Shown one piece after another: positions 10,563-19,559 of a DNA stretch of 64,000 nucleotides (the first letter of the stretch is position 1; each line of letters begins with the position of its first letter). A program made the position numbers and the translations under genes. The notes beneath the pieces were generated by a model. That model saw nothing but the letters and a program-made list of their open reading frames with translations, was not told the origin of the DNA and ran no database searches. The DNA comes from Gracilariopsis chorda (Eukaryota; Rhodophyta; Florideophyceae; Gracilariales; Gracilariaceae): positions 1 to 64,000 of the forward strand of contig NBIV01000251.1 of assembly GCA_003194525.1 (NCBI GenBank), given 5' to 3'.

Positions 10563-10726
10563 AAACTATTTTTGTTAGAAGGGTATACGTTTGCAACACT
10601 GCGCAGCTTACGTATGCGCTACGTAAACTATAACTATTTTTTTAGAAAATTATACGTTTACAGTACTGCGCAGCCTACGTATGCGCTACGTAAACTATAA
10701 CTATTTTTGTTAGAAGGGTATACGTA
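10563..10726. repeat. 67-bp tandem repeat, about 2.4 copies
   Basis: The motif TACGTATGCGCTACGTAAAC recurs at 10609 and 10676, a period of 67 bp. The surrounding AACTATTTTTGTTAGAAGG segment is seen three times. Each unit carries TACGTA inverted arms around GCGC. The array lies 190 bp upstream of the small gene at 10914. Confidence 0.85.
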
Positions 10727-10809
10727 GGTTGTACTATGCGTAATTTATTTTGTAGTTTGAATAGGTTACGTTTCTATTTTACCTATTGTCTAATGTGCTG
10801 AAGATTGTG

Positions 10810-10817
10810 TATTTAAG
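10810..10817 (+). promoter_or_regulatory. TATA-like box (TATTTAAG)
   Basis: Lies about 100 bp upstream of the ATG at 10914, a reasonable distance for a core promoter plus short leader. Downstream sequence is pyrimidine-rich up to the ATG. Position and sequence only; no other support. Confidence 0.35.
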
Positions 10818-10913
10818 CTAGAGCATACCGTAAAGTCGCAGAAAACTTTTTTCAAAGCAGTCACCTACAACTCATTCTACTCTACTTCTTCTTTTCAACT
10901 ATTCTCTAACACC

Positions 10914-11315
10914 ATGGCCTATATGTCCCAAACAGAGGTTCGCTACCTACAACTATGGCGTTTGCGCGACCGCAAGGATGCTATTTTACCGCGCTTGGGA
11001 ACATTATTGGAAAAAATGTGCATCATACAGGCTGCATTGAAGCACATTGATATGCACCGTGGCAATGTCAATTGGTTTTTTTTGGAAGAGATTTTGTGCT
11101 CCATTGGCCCGAAAATCGACACAGTGTACACGGAATTGGAAGACTACCGCGTGATTGGACGCAGCAAGGATTTGCCTGTTGGACGCAGCAAGGACTTGCC
11201 TGTTCGCTGGCCGTCAGAGATATCCACGTGTGAGACGGGTTCAACGGGGCTGATAGAAGTTGAGGCTGTCGAGAGTGAAAGATCATACACGTGGTCGACT
11301 GATTCGCGCCAGTAG
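10914..11315 (+). CDS. Hypothetical protein, 133 aa
   Basis: I do not recognise a family. The ATG has a favourable context (AACACCATGG). The N-terminal 75 residues look helical (RYLQLWRLRDRKDAILPRLG and following). Residues about 83-98 contain an exact 8-residue duplication, GRSKDLPV twice, also visible as a 24-bp DNA duplication with one mismatch. The C-terminal 35 residues are acidic and Ser/Thr-rich. An AATAAA-containing stretch (GGAAATAAATG) follows about 40 bp after the stop. It sits alone between two transposons, so it may be a gene carried or stranded by them. It could also be a chance frame. Confidence 0.45.
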   Translation: MAYMSQTEVRYLQLWRLRDRKDAILPRLGTLLEKMCIIQAALKHIDMHRGNVNWFFLEEILCSIGPKIDTVYTELEDYRVIGRSKDLPVGRSKDLPVRWPSEISTCETGSTGLIEVEAVESERSYTWSTDSRQ

Positions 11316-11656
11316 GAAAAGTACTTTGATTACCATTGGCTAGTCATTTGGAGGGAAATAAATGTGCGTTTATTGATGTATTCTAAGGGGTCAACTTGCT
11401 CGTTGTCAGAGCAATCCTTAGGTAGGTTAGACTTCCGGCGAGATTTCCGCAGTTCCAATCGAGTCAAACCAAAAAAGGGGTGGTAGTCTGCAACGCAGTA
11501 ACAGTAACAATCGGGTAGAATTGTTCACAAAAATTATACACAAGACTGTCAGCTTTTGAGTATTTGAAAATAACTTTGAAATAAAATGTGCAAAGACGAC
11601 GTCATCTTAACACCCCCAGTACTACATTGATTTGTTTATGTATTAGAGGGGTGTTG

Positions 11657-11752
11657 TTGATTGACGGGAGGCGTTGCTCCAAAAACTCCCCTTGCACGCC
11701 CCCGTCCGTGCTTGCAATTTTCACTTTGGCGCAACGCCTCCCCATTAATCAA
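11657..11752. repeat. 96-bp inverted-repeat (MITE-like) segment
   Basis: A 12-bp perfect arm GGGAGGCGTTGC (11666-11677) is mirrored by GCAACGCCTCCC (11731-11742). Similarity extends outward through TTGATT (11657) and AATCAA (11747-11752), giving about 21 bp of imperfect terminal inverted repeat around a 53-bp core. It could be a tiny miniature transposon or a structured RNA. No target duplication is obvious. Confidence 0.6.
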
Positions 11753-11759
11753 AAAACTT

Positions 11760-11783
11760 CAGCAGCAGCAGCAGCAGCAGCAG
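11760..11783. repeat. (CAG)8 microsatellite
   Basis: Eight perfect CAG units, non-coding as far as can be seen. Confidence 0.95.
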
Positions 11784-12002
11784 CAAAGCACAATGCTTAT
11801 TATCTGCTTGACTGCTGCTGCATGTTGAATGTTCTTGCTGGTGAGTGGCTGGGACTACAGTAAATGGCTGCAGATCCAGCCGGTGGAAATCAATTGAACA
11901 TCTTAATCCCCATGTAGTGGCCAAAAGTAACAAAAACTGAAAGTGACACTGAAGAGTTACCACTTTCTTTTTGGAAAAATAAGTAGATTTATTGCTTGCA
12001 TT

Positions 12003-14761
12003 CAGGCCCGTACATGTGACTGACTGACTACCACCCAATTTTAGGTGACTAATGACTGATTGACTACCGACCCGGTTTCGAAGTCACTCGATAATCACAT
12101 TAGTATTACAAGTGTGTACGTGTACACGTATCACAACCCAAGCGCACGTCCAAGCTGGTCGGCACCGTCGCCGCTGCTCCCTCGCAGTCCCTCAGCAACC
12201 GCATCACGCGAAACCGTCCGCTACATACTGCCGTCATCCGTCCATTGTCCTTGTGAAACCCACCTCCACCCTCTCCCCCTTCCTGTGAGGATCAACAGCT
12301 TCCGATTCCCCACAATCGCCATGTCCAACAAGCGTCAGCACGAACGTGGAGGATCCACAGATGCGCAGCTCGGCGAAATAACTGAACGAGAAGTCACTGC
12401 AAAGGAACTTGTGCAGCAGCAGCATGAAAAACAGAAGAAACATCGCACTGTAGGTGGCGGTCGTGGGTCAAGTACCAAGACCTCGCTGTGGAGCACCCTT
12501 GCTTCTTCGATTGAGAACAACGGCAATTCATTTCACTTCTTCTGCAAAGTATGCGACGCCGAGAGAGCCATGAACGGAAATTTCTCGACGAGTAACATTG
12601 TCAAACACTATCGGACAACTCATCGCACTCTTTATGATACGCTCATGACTTTGGAACGATCAAACGCGACGGAAGTCACTATTCAATCCCGTATAGAACG
12701 TGAGAGAAAGCGAACCGTACAACGGCGCAGCAACACAAGCATCGCTCGTTTTTCTTGGCCCACGGGCCGGACAAGAAGCACGAAACGTTGGAAATGATTC
12801 CTCAGGAAGCTCTCAAGATGTACCAAGCGCCGTATTGCAAGCGATCGCCGTTCTTTTGTTTGCCTGCGCTACAGAGCGAATGGCTTCCCCTTTGTTGCAG
12901 GGTCCGGTTGACGTTTTCGGCGGGAGGGCGCAGTTCTCCAGCAAGGATCAGGTGAAAGAAGTACTTTATGACACGTATACCGCTATTTGCTGCATACTGA
13001 GGCGTTCTGTAACGAATGCTAAGACGGGATCGATCACGGTGGAAGCCTGGAGCGCAGCGCTAGGAGCGCCGATTCTGGGCATGACTTGGCATTTCATCGA
13101 TAGCAACTGGAAGATGCGCTGCGTTCCGAATTCCATTCTTAACATGAGCACTGCCGTCAAGACTGGCCAGCAAATGAGATGCGTCATCGAAGAAGTGCTT
13201 GAACAGAGTCCCATCTTCGGCTCCGACGACATACATGTGTACACAGCGACAAGCGACAAAGAAGCGGCGACTGCCCTCGCGGTGGATCTGCTCACTAATT
13301 TCGTCGGCTCCGTTCGGTGCGTTGTGCATACTCTGGCATTGGCTGTGAATGACGTCTTTGAAGACGAAACGGTGTGGGGCAAGTACTTGCAGCATGTTAA
13401 CAAGGTGAAAACCTATTTTAATCATCACCAGAAAGCAGCACAGCTGCTCTCCCTCAAGAATATGGATGAAGGCAACACTCAGGACCGCATACAGAGGTTC
13501 AAGCATGATATACCGACTCGTTGGCACTCCCGATTGGCGGCCATGTTCCTTTATTTGTGTCGAATCGGTACAATCAATGCTGTAGTACATCAGGTAAACA
13601 TCAGCTCAGAAGACGTTCCCTCACTCACCACCGAATAGCCGGATGTTCTCGAGGAGTTTATTGCGGTTCTGGTTGAGGTACAATGAGTCGCTCGGCGACT
13701 CAAAGCGGACCAAAAGGTAACAATGTCCCGTGCCCCGCGATTACTACGGGAGCTGTATGAGACGCTTCTGATCACGGTGGGTGACATGCTGCCAAGTAGT
13801 TCTACGGCTGTGGAAGGGTCGCCTGGAGGGGCACTACTGGATGAAGAAGACAGTATTCTCGATGTTCATGCGTTGCCGTGTCGTCCAAGCTCGGCTCATG
13901 CCAACCGTGAGCGTGACAAGGCCCGCCAGATTCGGCTGCAGAAAACGCACCCGAAATCCCTGGAAATCAAACTAGCAGATCGTATCGGACATCGCCTTGG
14001 CGATCTTTGGAAAAAAGTTGACATTGAGTCGGCAATGTGGGCTCCGATTGAGGATGAAGCGACTGAACCTGACCGCGAGATCCATCGCCCCAGACGGGTC
14101 TTGCTATTCCACGTCGCAGCTGTTCTCGACATTAATGAATGCTGTCTGGACTTCATCAAGGCGGAAGACTTTGAACGCGAGTCATACATGAAAATTTCAC
14201 ATGTTGCTGTCCTTCGCAAAGCAGCTGAGCGTGGCAGCTCTTCTGCAGCCAAATTGCAAGATCTCGAAGTTGTTGTCGGTCTGTTTCACAAGGTTATGCG
14301 TGATAAACTTACTACTGAGGGAAGGAGAGAACCGTTTGCAGCACTGTCTTTCTGGAATGAAGAAAACTACGGGTCCGCTCTCATTAGCCCGGTGACCTTC
14401 AATAAAATCGCAAGAGCTGGATTGTCCGCCCAGGCCTCCCCAGCTCCAGCAGAAAGACTCTTTAGTAATCTTGGTCGTGCCGAGGGCAACCAAGCACAGT
14501 CGCTGCTGTCCAGTACGCTCGAAATGGCGGAGATGATACGCGTTTATGTTGAAAATGAGCTCAAGGATAAATGTCTGCCCCAGAGCGGTCGCTTGCATCC
14601 CCAAGCCGAGACGTTCAAGCGTTTGGCACAAGTTGTGGCGCGCGAGATACGCAACAATTAGAGATGACTTTATTGTGACTATAAATGACTGAATACGGGT
14701 TAAAAGGGGCTGAATACTGACTTCGACAGCCCTGAAAAAAGTATTCAAGAATACGGCCCTG
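12003..14761 (+). mobile_element. hAT-superfamily DNA transposon with TIRs and 8-bp target duplication
   Basis: Left end CAGGCCCGTA (12003-12012); right end TACGGCCCTG (14752-14761), whose complement CAGGGCCGTA matches 9 of 10. Flanks are CTTGCATT (11995-12002) and CTTTCATT (14762-14769), an 8-bp target duplication with one mismatch, as hAT elements make. A second CAGGGCTGTCGAAGTCA copy near the right end and CGAAGTCA near the left end look like subterminal transposase sites. The transposase at 12321-14661 is broken, so the copy is dead unless helped in trans. Confidence 0.88.
12321..14661 (+). pseudogene. hAT transposase, broken
   Basis: Starts at ATG 12321 (context CGCCATGTCC). The first part encodes a BED-type zinc finger: Trp at SLWSTL, then FCKVCDAE (Cys-x2-Cys) and HYRTTHRTL (His-x4-His). 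A frame change between about 12700 and 12820 joins it to the catalytic region (VEAWSA, the CVVHTLALAV block, and RWHSR). Further on are in-frame TAG (13636-13638) and TGA (13684-13686) codons. The last part carries the hAT dimerisation domain, recognisable by SPAPAERLFSNLGR. Both stops can come from CAG and CGA by C to T. The catalytic parts are otherwise well kept, so death was fairly recent. Confidence 0.88.
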
Positions 14762-15523
14762 CTTTCATTTCAGTGGTTGATGCCACAGAAACAACCGCAA
14801 AGCCAGCCACTTAGCACTGTATGGTTAATTTTTAAACGGTTTTATAGTCAGTCGCGATGTTGCAGCGTTGATTGGTTTGCAGGCTTTTTGCGAGCGATAG
14901 CAAGCGAAAACGGTCTGCAGATCCTCGATGTCACCGTCATTCAGTGGCGTGCAGTGCTGCCTTTGGCCGAAGGCCGTTTCTACTTGATGTTTACAAGTTC
15001 TAATAAACATTGCACGCTCATCCAAGAACTGCGTGATATGAAGGTTTAAGAAAATAGTTGAAGGTTTTTCTTTTTAAATAGCGCCTCACGTTTAGAACTG
15101 GCCAACCTCTATCCGATGAAAATTTGGTTCAGGTTTCTTCATCTCGAGGTGTGCTCTCGGGGACCTGTGCACGTGATTGGTTGAGATCTTACTCATCGCA
15201 CAACACGTGTTCTCGGCGTATCCTACCTTGAGCGGGCTATGGAGTCCATAGTATGGACCACCTCGAGATCGCCAGGAGAGAGCTTCTAGAACTTCGGTCA
15301 CGATAAGCCTGATACATAAACTAATTGTAGTGAAATAGATACAAATACTGCATTGGCCCTGATGTAATACTGTGATGAAAGGAATTTTCTTTTACTCTTT
15401 TCCCAGATTATGGGGAGGGGGATGCAAGGAGGTCTCCGAGCAGCGAAGAACTAGCAGAAAAGAAAGAGAGAACAATTGTAAGAAAAAGTTTCTTGATGCA
15501 GAATCCAGGAATTTGCCATGGCC
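14762..15523. other. Gap between hAT and first host gene
   Basis: Contains the right target duplication (14762-14769) and a second Helitron 3' end (14938-15003). From 15004 to 15523 I see no gene or repeat. Confidence 0.55.
14938..15003 (+). repeat. Second, diverged Helitron 3' terminus
   Basis: Shares the 13-mer TGGCCGAAGGCCG with the Helitron end at 5.3 kb, followed by TTTCT and ending in CTAA (15000-15003) before T. The 19 bp corresponding to the upstream hairpin match at 14 of 19 positions. Four of the five differences are C to T at CpG sites of the perfect hairpin. Weaker similarity extends upstream (TGCAGAT then ATGT). It is probably the end of a non-autonomous Helitron in the opposite orientation, perhaps the one into which the hAT inserted. 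Confidence 0.5.
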
Positions 15524-15916
15524 TTAGTTCTCAGTGACAATCACTTCAAAGACATCATCTGGGAAGCACTTCTTTCGAATAACATTGAGCAGCACCTCGA
15601 TTAAGTGAACTTTCAGCGATCCATCACCTGTCATGAATCCATCACACGGGTTTTCAAGAGCCAAAATTGCTTCCTCCGAGCCGAAGAACGCAAGGCAATC
15701 ACTTTCGGCTCTCTCTTGAACGTTCACGCTCACGATGTCATTGAAGAGTGCGTTGCAGAAACACCTGGCAACTGGCACGATTACAGCTTCGGTGAATGCC
15801 GGCTTACACACGCCGACCATTCCAGGGGAGACCTGACGAGTGTTTACGGACGGCAACGTCGGAGCGGCAAAGGCTAGGGCAAAGCACCAAACGAAGACGA
15901 GGATGAACTTGATCAT
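15524..15916 (-). CDS. Small secreted cysteine-containing protein, 130 aa
   Basis: The start at ATG 15916 is chosen because it opens a clear signal peptide: MIKF, then a hydrophobic core (ILVFVWCFALAFA) with likely cleavage after AFA. The mature part of about 110 residues holds six cysteines (GVCKP, RCFCN, DCLAF, NPCDG, KKCFP), which suggests disulfide bonds. No family is recognised. It may be an extracellular or cell-wall protein. Its position at the edge of the transposon zone is compatible with a fast-evolving gene. Confidence 0.6.
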   Translation of the reverse strand: MIKFILVFVWCFALAFAAPTLPSVNTRQVSPGMVGVCKPAFTEAVIVPVARCFCNALFNDIVSVNVQERAESDCLAFFGSEEAILALENPCDGFMTGDGSLKVHLIEVLLNVIRKKCFPDDVFEVIVTEN

Positions 15917-17307
15917 TATCGGTAGGAGGCCTTGTGAAGGACTATGAAAATGTCGGACAGTGAGACTGGTAGGGGTGTTGTGGATGCTCTCTATGTTTCG
16001 AAGCCCGGAGCATGATCCTCTTTTATACGGCCTCCTCTGGCTTCCGCTTGCCGCTCCTGCGTGCTTGTTTGTCATGCCATCGGGCTTTGGAGGTTAGCTT
16101 CTACGTCATGAAAATGTCATCAGAACTGTACCAGAATTTGTGCAGATCGAAGGATACAAGCCACGTTAGTTCTGGAGACAGGAACACCCAGCCTGCTTTG
16201 ATTCAAAACACAGGTGCGCATTTCTAACAATTGTCAACACAGAGTAATGGGTTCATCACCGTCAACTCAAAGCGTGTTGCTCAAGTAGCGTCAATCGTTT
16301 TCGGTTCCATATGTGATTGACCGGGAGGAGCTTCCCGGCATTGAAGCTTCCGTTTCCTCCAAGCAACTCGTTTTTTGTCGGTTTCCGGCTCCAGACAGGA
16401 ACTTGGCAGTCATCCCGCTACGCGCAAAGCGCCAGAGGTAGATATTGTTGACCAGACGCAGGTACCCTCGTGGATCAGGCTACATCTGTGCCTCCATTGA
16501 ATTTACGAGTCGTCACATACATCTGACATAATGGCGGAGAGCATTGCAGAGAATGGAGCAAGCAAGCTATCTAATGTATCTACATACTCCCTGTTGGGCC
16601 TGGTTGCCAAAGGTGGATACGTGTATTGTGTTGGGCTTCCAAAAGGCGACACTGTGCTGCTGCGACACAGCTTGGTCTCACCGGCCAAGATGGAACCGCT
16701 TCACTCGCTAAAAGGTTGACGTGAATTGCTTCCGCAGAGACCCACTCTATTGCGACAAACATACATTCTACCGTGGACTTCTACGAGAGTTATGTACCAA
16801 ACGTGACTACGAAGCAAATCACTTTCTGGAGAGTCTGAAGTGCACAAGAAAGGAGTTCGACAATGGCTTCGTAATCTAAGATACGAAGAGCAGCTCCGAA
16901 GCCTCCAAAAGCAACGCAAGAATGCCTATATCCTCGTAGAGATCGAACTATTACCTCGGAAGATTATTTAGACTTCTTGGAGGTCCAAAATAATGCTCCA
17001 GGCTCTACTATGCGACAGCTTCAGAATAGCCCTTAACTCAACCACACACCTCGATGAGTTTCGGTACATAAGCTAGAAGGACATGGTCGGTAATCGCACA
17101 GGGGTACGGTTATAAGAATACGAGGTAATCCGACACTTTGAGCCTACAGCAGGTTGGAACTCTGTGAAGGCAAAGTTGCCCGGAGCGGACTCAATCGCTG
17201 ATCCATGTCGCTTTCCCTTGCGGGAACGTCAACAAATCACGACGGGCGGAACGCATGCGCCGCAGGGCTCGGCTGTCAATTTATGTTTATTGACACTGAT
17301 ACGTCTA
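15917..17307. other. Intergenic, nothing recognised
   Basis: About 1.4 kb. Several frames of 60-90 codons exist on both strands, but none has a recognisable motif or consistent codon pattern. The promoter of the secreted-protein gene should lie at 15917-16100, where a TTTTATA stretch (16019-16025) is present. Confidence 0.45.
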
Positions 17308-19086
17308 TCAGCCTTTCCCGCTCCACCACCGCCCAAGACGCGTTGAAGTCATCGCAGAGAACGATGACAACCCACCCTGCGATGAATCTGATACCACCTT
17401 ATCCGCTTGAGTGTCAGCTTGCTCAGGCCGGGGGACATCGCCAGGGAAACGAATACCGTCGATTGCAAGGTCAAACAAGACCGGCTTGCAAGGAATGGCC
17501 TCCAATGCAGGCGGCATATCACAAATGACGCGATTGCTATCCGCACTGGGCGCAAACGATTCGCACGCATCGAGATGATCGATCATACGTTTCGTGCTAA
17601 CGTACGCGCCTTTCTCGGAAATGCTCATATCCTTCACACGGTTAGCTAGTTCTGTTTCTCGAATATACGCTTCGGCAACAGCGCGACACTTCAATCCCTT
17701 GCTCTCGTTGACCACCGCTTGCGCCTCCTCTCCGTACTTTCCTGAAAGCGCTTTAGCGTGAACAGCAACCCTGTCATACAAGGCAGCAGCTTCCTTCTGC
17801 ATATGAGCCGCTTGATAGCACTGAGCCAGATGGTAACAGCGGTGAGCACGAAAGAGCTTGCGTCGACTTTCAGAATCTCCAGCCACCTGTGCGTCATTTT
17901 CAACGCCCTTAAGCGCAAGCACGTCATTCATGTTAGCAATAAGATTGTCAAATAAGCGCACAAAGTCCTCCGGTTTAGAAGAACGCTTGCTCTTGTAAGA
18001 CTGAACCAAAAGCAGATTGCGTGAGATGGTATGTTGCAAGCGACTGAAAGTTAGATAGGCGATGAGATGCTCGAGTTCCTCAATACGATCATCTGCAGCA
18101 GCTGATGAAGATCGAAACTGTGCAAGTTCATCAGAGACAACTTTAACAGCGTCATTATACTTGAGAAAGAGCTTGTCATACGCATCGACGCCGGCCGATT
18201 TCTGTGAAAACAGCTTGCTTTCCTCAGAAGCCATCAAGACAGCTTCACGAACGCGCTCCGCTCGCAGCGGTATAGTGACACCGCACCATGTGACATCACC
18301 AAACGAAAGCGCAGCGCGTTTGCGAGCCTCACTCAGCGCAGTCTCAATCTTGTCTGAAAGTAGGTCTTGGGAGGCGGAAGCATCTTCCCGCAAGCCCTGT
18401 AGGAGAGTTTCGTCGGTCTGACCAGACGATCTTGCCAGATTGTACTTGCAAAAGCGGATGCCCTGTGCGACATCTTCCAGGCGTTTCTCAAAGAGTGATG
18501 CTGCGGCAGTTCCAGCACGCATGCCAGCCATACCGGTGTAAATCTTGGTGGCGCTTTCGTAAGCATGAAGGGCAGTAGCCCATTGTTCTCGCTCCAGGGC
18601 GAGAGCGGCTATCATGGTCTTTGCATATGCCTCTGCCTCCAGCACAGTAGAATCGTCTGCCACTTGACGACAAAGCGCTGCGAAATGCTCAGCATGGTGA
18701 ACGGCACGAGAAAGCTTGGCAAGAATGGTGCGTCGCGTTCGGGACGGGCCAGCAGCCTGTTCTCGTTTCACGTCCATGGCAAAAGCCCATTCACGCTCGG
18801 CGAGCACGAGGGGAATCTGCAAGGACCTTTCATTGGAGAGGATCTTTTCGACGGTGATCGGGCAGGCGTGATAGCGATGGTGGTGTCCGGGATGCTTGTT
18901 GGACGTGTTCGTGGCTGAGCGCAATCTGGAAAGGCGACGAGTACAATAGCGGCGGTAGCGTAGATGATCGGCGTGTTTGAGACCGTGGGAACTCTGCGCG
19001 GCGGTTATATCAGAGAGGACGGCGAGGGAGATCTTCAACGCGCCGCCGTTGAGCGACGGCGCTTCCGGCGCAGCGACGGCCACCAT
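17308..19086 (-). CDS. SRP68: Signal recognition particle subunit SRP68
   Basis: 592 residues from the ATG at 19086; an in-frame ATG at 19146 is an alternative. The N terminus carries the family's RNA-binding signature, LKISLAVLSDITAAQ followed by HGLKHADHLRYRRYC and RRLSRLR, which binds SRP RNA. The middle is TPR-like helical (EAEAYAKTMIAALALEREQWATALHAYE). The C-terminal part is the expected SRP72-interaction region. Human SRP68 is about 630 residues, so the length fits. It acts in cytosolic SRP, which targets ribosomes making secretory proteins to the ER. It is divergent from the BAR-J gene across 473 bp. Confidence 0.93.
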   Translation of the reverse strand: MVAVAAPEAPSLNGGALKISLAVLSDITAAQSSHGLKHADHLRYRRYCTRRLSRLRSATNTSNKHPGHHHRYHACPITVEKILSNERSLQIPLVLAEREWAFAMDVKREQAAGPSRTRRTILAKLSRAVHHAEHFAALCRQVADDSTVLEAEAYAKTMIAALALEREQWATALHAYESATKIYTGMAGMRAGTAAASLFEKRLEDVAQGIRFCKYNLARSSGQTDETLLQGLREDASASQDLLSDKIETALSEARKRAALSFGDVTWCGVTIPLRAERVREAVLMASEESKLFSQKSAGVDAYDKLFLKYNDAVKVVSDELAQFRSSSAAADDRIEELEHLIAYLTFSRLQHTISRNLLLVQSYKSKRSSKPEDFVRLFDNLIANMNDVLALKGVENDAQVAGDSESRRKLFRAHRCYHLAQCYQAAHMQKEAAALYDRVAVHAKALSGKYGEEAQAVVNESKGLKCRAVAEAYIRETELANRVKDMSISEKGAYVSTKRMIDHLDACESFAPSADSNRVICDMPPALEAIPCKPVLFDLAIDGIRFPGDVPRPEQADTQADKVVSDSSQGGLSSFSAMTSTRLGRWWSGKG

Positions 19087-19559
19087 TGCGCGCCACAACA
19101 ACGACCGCTCCGCGAAGTTGTTGTTGGAGACGCCGTGCGGCCGCATCCCACACGCACCCGTGTTGCAGAGTCCCTCGCCACGCAGCACACGTGTACACGC
19201 GGACAGCAATAAGTACACGTCACGGAAATTTACAGTTGGGGAATTGCTGACAGGTCGCTAGTGTCAGCGCTTTACGGCGCACTGGCGCTGCGCCGCGCCG
19301 AGTTGGGTGCGGCGGAACAGCCGCAGAGCACTCGTGTGCGCGCTGCTCCTGTGCCTCACGTAGACATACGAACGCCGCGGCCGCGTCCGCTTCCACCTTG
19401 CAAGTTGCAACTCCCTCCTACCAACGGTACCTCCGCACTGCTCCGCGCACACTCCGTCTCCGCAGCCTCTCGCGCCTATCTGACCCTTCTTCCTCAGACT
19501 GATGCGCCTGCTTTTTTTCTCAGCTCTGTAGACTTTCCTCACACCCCCTAACTCTGGCC
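19087..19559. promoter_or_regulatory. Shared promoter region SRP68 / BAR-J gene
   Basis: 473 bp between two start codons facing apart. It is GC-rich in the middle (GGCGCACTGGCGCTGCGCC near 19277), with a pyrimidine-rich leader before 19560. No clear TATA box. Confidence 0.5.

Larger units (their letters stand above)
11316..12002. other. Intergenic repeats left of the hAT element
   Basis: No coding potential seen. It contains an inverted repeat (11657-11752) and a CAG microsatellite (11760-11783), described separately. The last 8 bp (11995-12002, CTTGCATT) are the target duplication of the hAT. Confidence 0.6.
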
